A stretch of 64,000 nucleotides of DNA from Ruminococcus sp. AF46-10NS (GTDB lineage: Bacteria; Bacillota; Clostridia; Lachnospirales; Lachnospiraceae), in NCBI RefSeq assembly GCF_003474435.1, contig NZ_QRNF01000003.1, forward strand, positions 1-64,000. Direction: 5' to 3'. Both the position numbers and the translations under genes were made by a program. This document shows, in pieces, positions 35,941 to 44,687 of this stretch (position 1 is the stretch's first letter; every line of letters begins with the position of its first letter). Under the pieces are notes generated by a model. It searched no databases and was not told where the DNA came from. It saw nothing but the letters and a program-made list of their open reading frames with translations.

Positions 35941-37269
35941 TCAGGTGCAGTAGCGGAACATTTTGTCTGTAAGAATCCTGGCGAAAATAAGGCCCAGAGG
36001 AAGAGCAACGATGATCAGGATCGCAGCTGCAAACCAGGAGGCGGAAACATTCAGGGACATGATCCCCAGATTGTAGATCGCCCGGTAGAGATAAAGCCCG
36101 GGAACCATGATCACAATGGATGGTACAGTAATGGAAATCCTGGGATATCCCACTTTTGTTTTGATGAGGGAAGCCAGAAGTCCGGCTGTCAGTGCTCCGA
36201 GAAAAGCTGCGGCGGCAGGTGGGAAACCGGCAAGATCAACAAGCTCCAGCCGGAATGTGTTGGACAGTGCACCAATGAAAGCGGCAGCTGCGGCAAGTCG
36301 GAAAGGACTGTTGAACATGACTGAAAAGCCGAATACCCCGCAGAAGCTTGCCAGAAGCCGGAACAGGACCCTCTGAGCTGCCGAAAGCTTCAGAGGCAGG
36401 AAATCCACAGGCCTCAGATGAAGAAGCAGTGCCATCAGCCAGGCAGAGACAGCAGCCACCATTACAACAATAATGGCGTAGGCCAGTCGTTCCAGTCCGG
36501 AACGCATATCCAGCTTGGCAAGGTCGATCCCGCTTGTGATAAACGGAAAGCCCGGAATGATAAACAGCATGGAACAGATGTATCCGGCCTCATGCTGGAC
36601 GGAAATGTGGAACAGAAGCTCTGCCAGTTTCAGGAAACCTGCATATACAAGACAGGCGGAGGAAACAGAAACTGCAATGCACATAAACAGAGTAAAATGA
36701 TGCTTGCCAAGCTTGCAGCGGATGGCGTTTCCGATACCTGCGCCTGCAAAGGCCAGGATCATCTCCAGCGGGCCACCGCCCAGAAGAAAAGTAAATGCAC
36801 CACAGGCCAGTGCAGAAGCCAGTCCTAGGGCAGCAGGGGAATAAAGCCCGTGGATCCGCTCAATCTCATCTAACTGACTGTGCAGTGCTTCACCGCTCAT
36901 ATGGATACCTTCCGCAGGAAAATCACTGACAAAATGTTCCAGCCTGTTCAGCCTGGAAGTATTTACGCCGGTGGTAGTCAGACTAAGGGCATGGGAAAAA
37001 CTGCTCTCACCGTCAAAGCAGGTATAGCTTATAGACATCAATCCGATATCTGCGGAGCAGGTGATGCCAAGTGCTTCTGACAATGTATTCATGGAACTCC
37101 GTACCCGCCAGGCACCGGTCCCACAGGAGAGAAGCATCATGCCTGTACGGCCGATCAGGGAAGCTTTTTCGGAAAGAGAAGCTTCGGTGATGGGCTGGCT
37201 GTTCCTGGTACTTACGTAGTTGTGCCAAGGGATTTCCATATGATTACGTTTGATCAGAATATCTGACAT
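35941..37269 (-). CDS. ThrE-family threonine/serine exporter
   Basis: A 442-residue membrane protein joining the two ThrE modules. The soluble plus membrane DUF1212 part (about residues 25-270) has the motif AALGLASALACGAFTFLLGG. The DUF3815-like C-terminal part (about 285-435) has PSIVIMVPGLYLYRAIYNLG. About ten spans are predicted by eye. In Corynebacterium the family exports threonine and serine by proton motive force. ATG at 37269 is preferred to a GTG at 37278 from spacing to AGAAAGAAG. It is transcribed away from pckA. Confidence 0.88.
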   Translation of the reverse strand: MSDILIKRNHMEIPWHNYVSTRNSQPITEASLSEKASLIGRTGMMLLSCGTGAWRVRSSMNTLSEALGITCSADIGLMSISYTCFDGESSFSHALSLTTTGVNTSRLNRLEHFVSDFPAEGIHMSGEALHSQLDEIERIHGLYSPAALGLASALACGAFTFLLGGGPLEMILAFAGAGIGNAIRCKLGKHHFTLFMCIAVSVSSACLVYAGFLKLAELLFHISVQHEAGYICSMLFIIPGFPFITSGIDLAKLDMRSGLERLAYAIIVVMVAAVSAWLMALLLHLRPVDFLPLKLSAAQRVLFRLLASFCGVFGFSVMFNSPFRLAAAAAFIGALSNTFRLELVDLAGFPPAAAAFLGALTAGLLASLIKTKVGYPRISITVPSIVIMVPGLYLYRAIYNLGIMSLNVSASWFAAAILIIVALPLGLIFARILTDKMFRYCT

Positions 37270-37455
37270 AGAAATCACTTCTTTCTATATATTAAAATCA
37301 TATAATTACTATTATAAATATATATAATAACTATAATCAGATATATTGTAGCCATTATTCTGAAAAAGTCAAGTATAGATGGAGTAAAATCTGACAGTAC
37401 CAAAACGTCACTGTTAAAGATTTATCATTTTTTTGCGGAAAATGAATTTTTTTGG

Positions 37456-37483
37456 TTGCTTTTACGTACAATTTATGTATAAT
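37456..37483 (+). promoter_or_regulatory. Promoter of pckA
   Basis: TTGCTT at 37456-37461, a 16-base spacer and TATAAT at 37478-37483 with adjacent TG. About 100 bases of leader follow, with a small GCAGG/CCTGC hairpin at 37519-37538. Confidence 0.6.
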
Positions 37484-37590
37484 TGTGGATAGGGATGTTG
37501 GAATGACCAATTCCTATGGCAGGATGACAAAAACCTGCAGCAGTAGGTGGCTATCATAATTACTATTAAAGAAGAGAGGTAAATGTTAAG

Positions 37591-39195
37591 ATGGCAAAAA
37601 TCGATTTAACAAAGTATGGTATTACCGGAACAACTGAGATCGTGTACAATCCTTCCTACGAGACATTATTTGAGGAAGAGACCAAACCGGAGCTTGAGGG
37701 CTTTGAGAAAGGTCAGGTCAGCGAGCTTGGTGCTGTCAATGTAATGACAGGTATCTACACAGGACGTTCTCCTAAAGATAAATACATCGTTATGGATGAG
37801 AACTCCAAGGACACAGTTTGGTGGACATCCGATGAGTACAAGAACGATAACCATCCGGCAACTCAGGAAGCATGGAATGCAGTTAAAGATCTTGCCAAGA
37901 AGGAGCTTTCCAACAAGAAACTTTTCGTAGTAGATGCATTCTGCGGAGCTAACAAAGACACACGTATGGCTATCCGTTTCATCGTTGAGGTTGCATGGCA
38001 GGCACATTTCGTAACAAACATGTTCATTCAGCCGACAGCTGAGGAGCTTGAGAACTTTGAGCCGGATTTCGTTGTTTACAACGCATCCAAGGCTAAAGTT
38101 GAGAACTACAAAGAATTAGGACTTAACTCTGAGACAGCTGTAATGTTCAACATTACAAGCCGTGAGCAGGTTATCGTTAATACATGGTACGGTGGAGAGA
38201 TGAAGAAAGGTATGTTCTCCATGATGAACTACTATCTGCCGCTTAAGGGCATCGCTTCCATGCACTGCTCTGCAAACACAGACCTTAACGGAGAGAACAC
38301 AGCAATCTTCTTCGGTCTTTCCGGAACAGGTAAGACAACACTTTCCACAGATCCTAAGCGTCTCCTGATCGGTGATGACGAGCATGGCTGGGATGACAAC
38401 GGAGTATTCAACTTCGAGGGTGGATGCTACGCTAAGGTTATCAACCTTGACAAAGAGTCTGAGCCGGACATCTACAATGCGATCAAGAGAAACGCTCTTC
38501 TTGAGAACGTAACACTTGATGCTGAGGGCAAGATCGACTTCGCTGACAAGAGCGTAACAGAGAACACACGTGTTTCCTACCCGATCAACCACATCGAGAA
38601 CATTGTTCGCCCTGTATCTTCTGCACCGGCAGCTAAAGAGGTTATCTTCCTGTCCGCAGATGCATTCGGCGTACTTCCTCCAGTATCTATCCTGACACCG
38701 GAGCAGACACAGTACTACTTCCTTTCCGGATTCACAGCTAAGCTTGCTGGTACAGAGCGTGGAATCACAGAGCCTACTCCTACATTCTCCGCTTGCTTCG
38801 GACAGGCATTCCTTGAGCTTCATCCGACAAAATATGCTGAGGAGCTCGTTAAGAGAATGGAGAAGAGTGGTGCGAAAGCATACCTCGTTAACACAGGATG
38901 GAATGGAACAGGAAAACGTATCTCCATCAAAGATACTCGTGGTATCATCGATGCTATCCTTGACGGATCTATCCTTAAAGCTTCTACAAAGAAGATCCCA
39001 TTCTTCAACTTCGAGGTTCCGACAGAGCTTCCGGGCGTAGATCCTGCAATCCTTGACCCACGTGACACATATGCAGATGCTGCAGAGTGGGAGACAAAGG
39101 CTAAAGATCTTGCTGCAAGATTTGTTAAGAACTTTGCTAAATATGAGGGAAATGCAGCTGGTAAAGCACTCGTTGCAGCTGGTCCTCAGGCATAA
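37591..39195 (+). CDS. pckA: Phosphoenolpyruvate carboxykinase (ATP)
   Basis: The enzyme interconverts oxaloacetate plus ATP and phosphoenolpyruvate plus CO2. In fermenting gut Clostridia it may run toward oxaloacetate and gain ATP. The kinase P-loop GLSGTGKTT is at residues 242-250, [10 protein letters not shown] near 51-60, and the metal-binding region [12 protein letters not shown] near 261-272. Length (534) is typical of the ATP-dependent class; the GTP class has different motifs. ATG 37591 follows GAGAGG. The gene is monocistronic, with its own promoter and strong terminator, and it has the codon bias of a highly expressed gene. Confidence 0.97.
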   Translation: MAKIDLTKYGITGTTEIVYNPSYETLFEEETKPELEGFEKGQVSELGAVNVMTGIYTGRSPKDKYIVMDENSKDTVWWTSDEYKNDNHPATQEAWNAVKDLAKKELSNKKLFVVDAFCGANKDTRMAIRFIVEVAWQAHFVTNMFIQPTAEELENFEPDFVVYNASKAKVENYKELGLNSETAVMFNITSREQVIVNTWYGGEMKKGMFSMMNYYLPLKGIASMHCSANTDLNGENTAIFFGLSGTGKTTLSTDPKRLLIGDDEHGWDDNGVFNFEGGCYAKVINLDKESEPDIYNAIKRNALLENVTLDAEGKIDFADKSVTENTRVSYPINHIENIVRPVSSAPAAKEVIFLSADAFGVLPPVSILTPEQTQYYFLSGFTAKLAGTERGITEPTPTFSACFGQAFLELHPTKYAEELVKRMEKSGAKAYLVNTGWNGTGKRISIKDTRGIIDAILDGSILKASTKKIPFFNFEVPTELPGVDPAILDPRDTYADAAEWETKAKDLAARFVKNFAKYEGNAAGKALVAAGPQA

Positions 39196-39229
39196 TCATT
39201 CATTTCAACAGAATACAGATCGTAGACTT

Positions 39230-39263
39230 AACCGGGAGCGGATTTATTCGCTCCCGGTTTTTT
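39230..39263 (+). terminator. Rho-independent terminator after pckA
   Basis: AACCGGGAGCG at 39230-39240 pairs with CGCTCCCGGTT at 39249-39259, followed by TTTT. Confidence 0.93.
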
Positions 39264-39300
39264 GACAAACTATCCATCTGTAAAATAAAAAATCTTTGGC

Positions 39301-39332
39301 TTGACTAACAAAGGGTACAGGGTGTATCCTTT
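39301..39332 (+). promoter_or_regulatory. Promoter with MerR-like dyad upstream of the NiCo riboswitch
   Basis: TTGACT at 39301-39306 is followed by a dyad, AAAGGGTACA (39310-39319) and TGTATCCTTT (39323-39332), with one mismatch and a GGG centre. TATCCT at 39325-39330 could be a -10 with an 18-base spacer. A palindrome sitting in a long spacer is typical of MerR-family metal regulators. That would put transcription of the riboswitch RNA under a second metal control (inference). Confidence 0.4.
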
Positions 39333-39419
39333 CTGGGAAGTTGAGCGGGAGACCCGTAAGACTGCAAAAATTCTCTTTGCACTGCATTACATTCGAACAG
39401 GATGCGAGATCAACAGTAC

Positions 39420-39542
39420 AAACTGAGCAGGCGATGCCTTTCGGAATCAAAGATACTTATCCGAAGGCATGGGGCCGGGCCGCAGGAAGCGGCAGCGGAT
39501 ATGGAATGTGACTTTACTTTCAGACATATCTGCGGGACAGTG
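39420..39542 (+). ncRNA. NiCo (czcD) riboswitch aptamer
   Basis: The segment has the hallmark NiCo elements in order: ACTGAGCAGGC, a variable hairpin with TGCCTTTCGG/CCGAAGGCA arms, GGGCCGGGCCGC, AGGAAGCGGCAGC, a third hairpin (GGATATG paired with CATATCT), and TGCGGGACAGT. This order agrees with the known four-way-junction aptamer that binds Ni2+ and Co2+ cooperatively; Fe2+ has also been reported as a ligand. It precedes a cation diffusion facilitator, its usual target. The 3' side of the last aptamer stem is also the 5' arm of the terminator. Confidence 0.9.
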
Positions 39543-39567
39543 TATGTTTCGCAGGTATGTCTTTTTT
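39522..39567 (+). terminator. Riboswitch expression-platform terminator
   Basis: AGACATATCTGCG at 39522-39534 pairs with CGCAGGTATGTCT at 39550-39562, then TTTTT. Because 39524-39532 is needed for the aptamer's last stem, metal binding should block the terminator and turn the exporter on. Confidence 0.88.
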
Positions 39568-39743
39568 ACTGCAAAAATATGGATGGTACAGATGGTAGAA
39601 GCTGGGATATCCATATATAGAAAAGAAAGAACACCGGCGGAAAATCGCACTGCAGCGAGTAGTGAAGAAACCGTCGGTTTTTTCACGGAAAATGTTGTGC
39701 CATAAGAAGAACCTGATCATATATTTAAAAGGAGGTCCTGTTT

Positions 39744-40673
39744 ATGGAACACACAGAAAACAAAACAATTATACATGATACAGAAAAAACAGCTTCATGG
39801 GAACAGCAGACAGCAATGAAGGTATCCGGGATCAGTATTCTGGTAAACCTTTTATTATCTGTATTTAAACTGATCGCAGGTATTGTGGCACATTCAGGAG
39901 CGATGATCTCTGATGCCATTCATTCTGCATCAGATGTGGGAAGTACCTTCATCGTAATTATCGGTGTCCGCCTTTCTGCAAAGAAATCAGACAAAGAGCA
40001 TCAGTACGGACATGAAAGAATGGAGTGTGTTTCTTCCATTGTCCTTGCAGGAATGCTGCTTGTAACAGGTCTTGGGATCGGAGTTACCGGTGCCCGTGAC
40101 ATTGTAAAAAGCACATCCGGCGGAACAATTGCCATTCCGGGAACACTTGCACTGATTGCAGCAGTGGTATCCATTGTAGTAAAAGAGTGGATGTTCTGGT
40201 ATACAAGAGGTGCTGCAAAGAAGATCAATTCAGGAGCCCTGATGGCAGATGCATGGCATCATCGTTCGGATGCGCTTTCCTCCATAGGAGCGTTTATCGG
40301 TATTTTCGGAGCAAGACTGGGATATCCGATCCTGGATCCGATCGCCAGCATTGTGATCTGCTTTATGATCGCAAAGGCATCTATCGATATTTTCAGGGAT
40401 GCCATTGACAAGATGGTAGATCATTCCTGTGATGCAAAAACGGAGGAATCCATGAAGAGAGAGATCCTCAGGGTACCGGGAGTCAGAAGAGTAGACCTTC
40501 TTAAAACCCGCCTTTTCGGATCCAAGATATATGTGGATATCGAGATCGCAGCAGATGGAAATATTTCCCTTCGCGATGCACATGATATTGCGGAAAATGT
40601 ACATCATACGATCGAGAACAAATTCAAAGATGTAAAGCACTGTATGGTGCATGTAAATCCGATCAACGGATAA
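39744..40673 (+). CDS. Cation diffusion facilitator (Ni/Co/Fe exporter)
   Basis: A 309-residue CDF antiporter with six membrane spans. The metal sites are in SDAIHSASDVGS (TM2, about residues 53-64) and ADAWHHRSDALSS (TM5, about 168-180), followed by a C-terminal cytoplasmic metal-binding domain (about 210-309, SLRDAHDIAENVHHTIE). It exports a divalent transition metal in exchange for protons. The upstream NiCo riboswitch points to cobalt, nickel or ferrous iron rather than zinc. ATG 39744 follows AAAGGAGG. Two hairpins after the stop end the unit. Confidence 0.93.
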   Translation: MEHTENKTIIHDTEKTASWEQQTAMKVSGISILVNLLLSVFKLIAGIVAHSGAMISDAIHSASDVGSTFIVIIGVRLSAKKSDKEHQYGHERMECVSSIVLAGMLLVTGLGIGVTGARDIVKSTSGGTIAIPGTLALIAAVVSIVVKEWMFWYTRGAAKKINSGALMADAWHHRSDALSSIGAFIGIFGARLGYPILDPIASIVICFMIAKASIDIFRDAIDKMVDHSCDAKTEESMKREILRVPGVRRVDLLKTRLFGSKIYVDIEIAADGNISLRDAHDIAENVHHTIENKFKDVKHCMVHVNPING

Positions 40674-40674
40674 A

Positions 40675-40724
40675 AAAACAAGCTGCCGGAGCGACTGTGA
40701 TCGTCATTCGGTGGCTTGTTTTTT
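40675..40724 (+). terminator. Terminator after the CDF exporter
   Basis: AAAAACAAGC at 40675-40684 pairs with GCTTGTTTTTT at 40714-40724, plus inner TGCCGGA/TTCGGTG pairing. Confidence 0.82.
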
Positions 40725-40731
40725 ACATAGA

Positions 40732-40764
40732 GAAACACCCGGTAGGGGAGCTACCGGGTGTTTC
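40732..40764. terminator. Second perfect hairpin downstream of the CDF exporter
   Basis: GAAACACCCGGTAG at 40732-40745 pairs perfectly with CTACCGGGTGTTTC at 40751-40764. It lacks a U-run and may be a backup terminator or RNA end protector. Confidence 0.55.
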
Positions 40765-40989
40765 GAGGGGAGTATAAATAATTAAATAAGGGGTTATGTA
40801 AAAAAAATTTTTGAAGGGTAAATTCTTTTTACAAGAATGATTATAATATAAACTGGAAAAAAAAGCAATATGATTTTGGTGAATAATCTCCAAACTTTTT
40901 GGGATACTATTTCCTGTAATAAAAAGCGGCAGAAAGGTTTAATAAACGTTTTAAAGCCGTAAAATCAACTTCATCAGGAGGTAATTCAA
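40765..40989 (+). other. AT-rich intergenic region before the Asn/Ser-rich small gene
   Basis: No gene is visible. A TATAAT occurs at 40843-40848 without a well-spaced -35. CAGGAGG at 40976-40982 is the ribosome site of the next gene. Confidence 0.4.
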
Positions 40990-41205
40990 ATGGCAAAAAA
41001 TTACGAAACAGACAGAAATGAATCCAACTATGCAGGTAAAAATCACAGGGAAAGTGATTCCGTAAATTGCGGTAAAAACAGTTCTAAGAACAGCTCCGGA
41101 AACTGCAGTAAAAACAGTTCCAAAAACAGCTATGGCAACAGTTACGGAAATAAAACATCCGATGAATATGATTCAGAGAAGGGCAGAGGATCCGACAGAT
41201 ATTGA
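40990..41205 (+). CDS. Small Asn/Ser/Lys-rich hydrophilic protein
   Basis: A 71-residue low-complexity protein starting at ATG 40990, seven bases after CAGGAGG, and ending in a clear terminator, so it is probably real. After an acidic and basic N-terminus (MAKNYETDRNESNYAGKN) it carries imperfect repeats of KNSSKNSSGNCS/KNSSKNSYGNSYGN, with two cysteines and tyrosines, then a charged tail. It has no signal peptide or hydrophobic segment and is likely disordered. Similar low-complexity proteins occur in spore coats and in stress-related surface roles, but nothing here proves that. Confidence 0.65.
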   Translation: MAKNYETDRNESNYAGKNHRESDSVNCGKNSSKNSSGNCSKNSSKNSYGNSYGNKTSDEYDSEKGRGSDRY

Positions 41206-41288
41206 TCTGTTGGAGGAAACTTCGGACAAATAAAGAATAGAATGAAAATACACAGATTGCAGAAATCTGTCTGACACCTATCCGGTTG

Positions 41289-41329
41289 AAGCAGGGAAAA
41301 GTTGAAAGAGAGCTTTTTCCTGCTTTTTC
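41289..41329 (+). terminator. Terminator after the Asn/Ser-rich gene
   Basis: AAGCAGGGAAAA near 41289-41300 pairs with TTTTCCTGCTT at 41315-41325, followed by TTTCT. Confidence 0.75.
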
Positions 41330-41389
41330 TGCAGGGAACATTCTCCTTAAACATACCATATAATATATTAAAAAGAGGAGCCTTTTTTC

Positions 41390-41722
41390 ATGTTTCAGAT
41401 CGAAACTATCTCTGCGAAAATGCTGGACTATTATGTGGAGCGAAGTGACGCCATTATTATAGATCTCCGGGACCTGGCTTCCTACAGGAAGGGACATGTC
41501 CGGAATGCAATAAACATTCCATACCGTGAGCTGGAAGAATATCTTGAGAAAAAACAGGATCAGAAGTATCGGTTTCCGCGAGATAAAACGCTTGTTTTTT
41601 ACTGTGACCGGGGAGGGGCCAGCATGCAGGCAGCCAGGAACCTGGCAAGACAAGGCTGCCGTACCAGATCCGTAATTGGCGGTTTTGCGGCATATAGAGG
41701 AAGAAATCTTGTGAGTGGATAA
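41390..41722 (+). CDS. Single-domain rhodanese-like protein
   Basis: A 110-residue sulfurtransferase domain. The active-site Cys-72 sits in the loop YCDRGGAS. Family strands are visible as AIIIDLRDLASYRKGHVRNAINIPY and SVIGGFAAYRGRNL. Such proteins carry a persulfide and hand sulfur to partners or detoxify cyanide; the acceptor here is unknown. Glu and Arg-Gly-Gly follow the cysteine, so the loop is of the small rhodanese type. AAAGAGGAG precedes ATG 41390. It is separated from the next operon by 87 bases. Confidence 0.88.
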   Translation: MFQIETISAKMLDYYVERSDAIIIDLRDLASYRKGHVRNAINIPYRELEEYLEKKQDQKYRFPRDKTLVFYCDRGGASMQAARNLARQGCRTRSVIGGFAAYRGRNLVSG

Positions 41723-41809
41723 AACAACAAATCTTGTATTTTAAATGAAATCATGATAATGTAAAGAACAGAAATAGAAAATCAACAAAAATCACAAGGA
41801 GAAAAGATT

Positions 41810-42352
41810 ATGAAATATATGTTTGCGTCAGATGTACATGGTTCGGCATATTATTGCCGGAAAATGCTGAAAGCATATGACGAAGAGAAGGCGGAGAGAC
41901 TGGTACTTCTGGGAGATCTGCTTTATCATGGACCGAGAAATGATCTTCCGAAGGAATACGCACCAAAGGAAGTCATCCGCCTTTTAAATGAGAGAAAAAA
42001 CCAGATCTATGCAGTACGCGGAAACTGCGAGGCAGAGGTAGATCAGATGGTACTGGAGTTTCCGGTAATGGCAGACTACTGCATCCTGGCTCTTGACGGA
42101 AGAACTTTCTATGCAACACACGGCCATGTCTACAATAAAGATCACCTTCCGCCAATGATGGACGGCGACATCCTTATCCATGGCCATACACATGTGCTGA
42201 AAGCAGAGAATATGGGAAATTACATCCTTCTGAATCCTGGCTCCGTGTCTATCCCGAAAGAAGGCAATCCACCAACTTATGCGGTATATGAGAACGGAAT
42301 TTTTACAATCAAAGACTTTGAAGGAAATACAGTACGGGAGATCACTTTATGA
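41810..42352 (+). CDS. yfcE: YfcE-type metallophosphodiesterase
   Basis: A 180-residue calcineurin-like phosphoesterase (MJ0936/YfcE family) with a two-metal site: SDVHG (residues 7-11), GDLLYHG, GNCEAEVD, THGHVYN and GHTHVLK. The E. coli homologue hydrolyses artificial phosphodiesters; the physiological substrate is not known. ATG 41810 follows AAGGAGAAAAGATT. The last four bases overlap the start of the RNA methyltransferase gene (ATGA), so the two are translationally coupled. Confidence 0.9.
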   Translation: MKYMFASDVHGSAYYCRKMLKAYDEEKAERLVLLGDLLYHGPRNDLPKEYAPKEVIRLLNERKNQIYAVRGNCEAEVDQMVLEFPVMADYCILALDGRTFYATHGHVYNKDHLPPMMDGDILIHGHTHVLKAENMGNYILLNPGSVSIPKEGNPPTYAVYENGIFTIKDFEGNTVREITL

Positions 42353-43503
42353 ATCTGTGGGAATTAACTGCGCCCTGCCATTTCGGAACAGAGGCGGTAC
42401 TGAAACGAGAGATACTGGATCTTGGATACGATGTGACCAAGGTGGAAGACGGAAGAGTAACTTTTCAGGCTGATGCTCAGGGTGTGGCAGATGCTAATAT
42501 GTTCCTGCGGACAACAGAGCGTGTACTGCTGAAAGTAGGCGAGGTAAAGGCAGAGACTTTTGATGAGCTTTTTGAGAAAACCAAGGCTCTTCCATGGGAG
42601 AATTACATACCGAAGAATGGAAAATTCTGGGTAGCCAAGGCAAACTCCATCAAGAGTAAACTGTTCAGTCCGTCCGATATCCAGTCTATTATGAAAAAAG
42701 CCATCGTAGAACGTCTCAAAGGTATTTACGGAATCTCCTGGTTTCCGGAAGACGGCCCGGAATTCCCGATTCGAGTGGCATTTATGAAAGATATCGCACT
42801 GATCGGAATCGACACATCAGGTGTTTCTCTTCATAAGAGGGGATACCGTCAGATGACGGTCAAAGCGCCGATCACAGAGACACTTGCCAGTGCACTTTTG
42901 ATGCTTACCCCATGGAAAAAAGACCGCATTCTGGTAGACCCGTTTTGCGGAAGCGGTACCTTCCCGATCGAGGCAGCTATGATGGCGGCGGACATAGCAC
43001 CTGGAATGAACCGTCATTTTCTGGCTGAAAACTGGGAACATCTGATTCCAAAGGAATGCTGGGAAGATGCCAGAGAGGAAGCCGGAGACAGGGTAAATCT
43101 TGACATTGAGACAGATATCCAGGGGTTTGACATTGATGCGGCAGCCATCAAAGCAGCTCGCGCCAATGCAAAAATGGCAGGAGTGGACAGGCTGATCCAT
43201 TTCCAGCAGCGTCCGGTGAGCGAACTTCGTCATTCCAGGCCGTTTGGTTTTATTGTCACCAATCCCCCTTATGGAGAGAGAATTGAGGACAAAGCAAACC
43301 TTCCGGCACTTTACCGCGAGATCGGAGAGAGCTATGAGCGTCTGGACCGCTGGTCCATGTATCTGATCACTGCCTATGATAAAGCTGAGAATGATATCGG
43401 ACGGAAGGCCGATAAGAACAGAAAAATCTACAACGGAATGATGAAAACCTACTATTATCAGTTCCTTGGACCGCGTCCGCCAAAGAAAGGAAGTATGAAA
43501 TAA
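42349..43503 (+). CDS. THUMP-domain class I RNA methyltransferase (RlmL/YpsC type)
   Basis: A 384-residue enzyme predicted to methylate guanine N2 in 23S rRNA. An N-terminal THUMP RNA-binding domain (about residues 1-155) precedes the SAM-binding fold, with DPFCGSGTFPIEAAMMA near 200-216. The catalytic N-P-P-Y motif is in VTNPPYGER near 303-311. It lacks the second RlmK methyltransferase module of the E. coli fusion, as is normal in Firmicutes. It overlaps yfcE by four bases and rdgB by one, forming a tight four-gene operon. Confidence 0.92.
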   Translation: MNLWELTAPCHFGTEAVLKREILDLGYDVTKVEDGRVTFQADAQGVADANMFLRTTERVLLKVGEVKAETFDELFEKTKALPWENYIPKNGKFWVAKANSIKSKLFSPSDIQSIMKKAIVERLKGIYGISWFPEDGPEFPIRVAFMKDIALIGIDTSGVSLHKRGYRQMTVKAPITETLASALLMLTPWKKDRILVDPFCGSGTFPIEAAMMAADIAPGMNRHFLAENWEHLIPKECWEDAREEAGDRVNLDIETDIQGFDIDAAAIKAARANAKMAGVDRLIHFQQRPVSELRHSRPFGFIVTNPPYGERIEDKANLPALYREIGESYERLDRWSMYLITAYDKAENDIGRKADKNRKIYNGMMKTYYYQFLGPRPPKKGSMK

Positions 43504-44087
43504 TGAAAAAGATTATTTTTGCCACCGGAAATGAGGGGAAAATGAAAGAGATCCGCAGGATCCTGGCAGATCCGTCTCTTGAGATCCTTTCCCTGAAGGA
43601 TGCCGGAATCCATGCAGACATTGATGAGAATGGAAAAAGCTTCGAGGAGAATGCCATGATCAAGGCTGAGGCCATCTGTAAGATGACTGGCGAGATCGTG
43701 CTGGCTGATGATTCCGGGCTTGAGATCGACTATCTGAACAAAGAGCCGGGTATTTATTCTGCGCGTTATATGGGCGAAGATACTTCCTATCATATTAAGA
43801 ATGCAAATCTGGTTGAGAGATTGGATGGTGTGCCGGATGAGAAGCGTACAGCAAGATTCGTCTGTGCCATTGCAGCAGCTTTTCCGGATGGAAGAAGAAA
43901 GACAGTACGTGCTGCCATGGAAGGCCGCATTGGATATGAGGAAAAAGGGGAGAACGGTTTCGGATATGATCCGATCTTTTATCTTCCGGAATATGGATGC
44001 ACATCTGCAGAGCTTTCCATGGAAGAGAAGAACAAGATCAGCCACCGGGGAAAAGCTCTTCGCATGATAAAGGAAGAGCTGGTATGA
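43503..44087 (+). CDS. rdgB: XTP/dITP diphosphatase (RdgB/HAM1)
   Basis: This housecleaning enzyme hydrolyses dITP, XTP and dXTP to monophosphates and prevents mutagenic incorporation. The substrate motif FATGNEGKMKEI is at residues 5-16. LADDSGLEIDYLNKEPGIYSARYMG carries the metal-binding and catalytic residues near 66-90, and GENGFGYDPIFYLPE near 145-159. At 194 residues it is full length. The start codon overlaps the preceding stop, and the stop overlaps the next ATG (ATGA). Confidence 0.95.
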   Translation: MKKIIFATGNEGKMKEIRRILADPSLEILSLKDAGIHADIDENGKSFEENAMIKAEAICKMTGEIVLADDSGLEIDYLNKEPGIYSARYMGEDTSYHIKNANLVERLDGVPDEKRTARFVCAIAAAFPDGRRKTVRAAMEGRIGYEEKGENGFGYDPIFYLPEYGCTSAELSMEEKNKISHRGKALRMIKEELV

Positions 44088-44563
44088 AGGTACTGATCGT
44101 AAGTGACACCCACGGAAGAGACGAAAATCTGGAACTGGCAGTGAACAGGGAAGCACCTTTTGACATGCTGGTACACTGCGGAGATGTGGAAGGACGGGAG
44201 TTTTATATCGAAGCTCTTGCGGAATGTCCCTGCAGCATTGTTTCCGGGAATAATGACTTTTTCTCAGATCTTCCCAGAGAAGAAGTGATCGATATTGAGG
44301 AAAATAAAGTACTGGTGACACATGGACATTATTATGGAGTGTCCATGGCTTTTGACCAGCTTGCAGATGCGGCAAAACAGCGCGGCTGTAACGCGGCATT
44401 TTTCGGACATATACACATGCCGGTGCTGGAGACAGAAGACGGAGTTCTTCTTGTAAATCCGGGAAGTCTGGCATTTCCGAGACAAAGAGGCCGCAGGCCA
44501 AGCTATGCGGTGCTGGAGACAGACGGGAATGGAAAGATGAATGTGGAGATCCGGTATCTGTAA
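44084..44563 (+). CDS. MJ0936-family metallophosphoesterase
   Basis: A 159-residue phosphodiesterase with the two-metal motifs SDTHG (6-10), HCGDVEG, GNNDFF, THGHYYG and GHIHMP. ATG 44084 is used: it overlaps the rdgB stop and begins the conserved strand MKVLIVSDTHG. A longer upstream frame is not supported. This is the second YfcE/MJ0936-type enzyme in the same operon and is clearly diverged from the first. Substrate unknown; pairing with RdgB suggests nucleotide or RNA-related clean-up (inference). Confidence 0.9.
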   Translation: MKVLIVSDTHGRDENLELAVNREAPFDMLVHCGDVEGREFYIEALAECPCSIVSGNNDFFSDLPREEVIDIEENKVLVTHGHYYGVSMAFDQLADAAKQRGCNAAFFGHIHMPVLETEDGVLLVNPGSLAFPRQRGRRPSYAVLETDGNGKMNVEIRYL

Positions 44564-44621
44564 TATAATATGATCAGTTATTTGATCCAGTGTAAATGGT
44601 GAAACTACTGTTATGTAAAAA

Positions 44622-44666
44622 TAAAAACAGCGGCAGAGAAAAAAGCATCTCCGTCGCTGTTTTTTG
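44622..44666. terminator. Bidirectional terminator after the rdgB operon
   Basis: AAAAACAGCG at 44623-44632 pairs with CGCTGTTTTTTG at 44655-44666, with inner pairing around GGCAGAG/CTCCGTC. It also serves the convergent sigma-like gene. Confidence 0.82.
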
Positions 44667-44687
44667 TTGTTCGGGTAGTTATATTGC

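Noticed and set aside
12061..37553. Shared CAGYAGGTGGCTA in the MBL leader (12061-12173 region) and pckA leader (37541-37553)
   Set aside because: A 12-of-13 match is common by chance at this window size, and the surrounding structures differ.
39420..39567. yybP-ykoY (Mn2+) riboswitch as an alternative for the metal exporter leader
   Set aside because: The segments and the GCCGGGC/GCGGCA pattern match NiCo. No yybP-ykoY core loops are seen.
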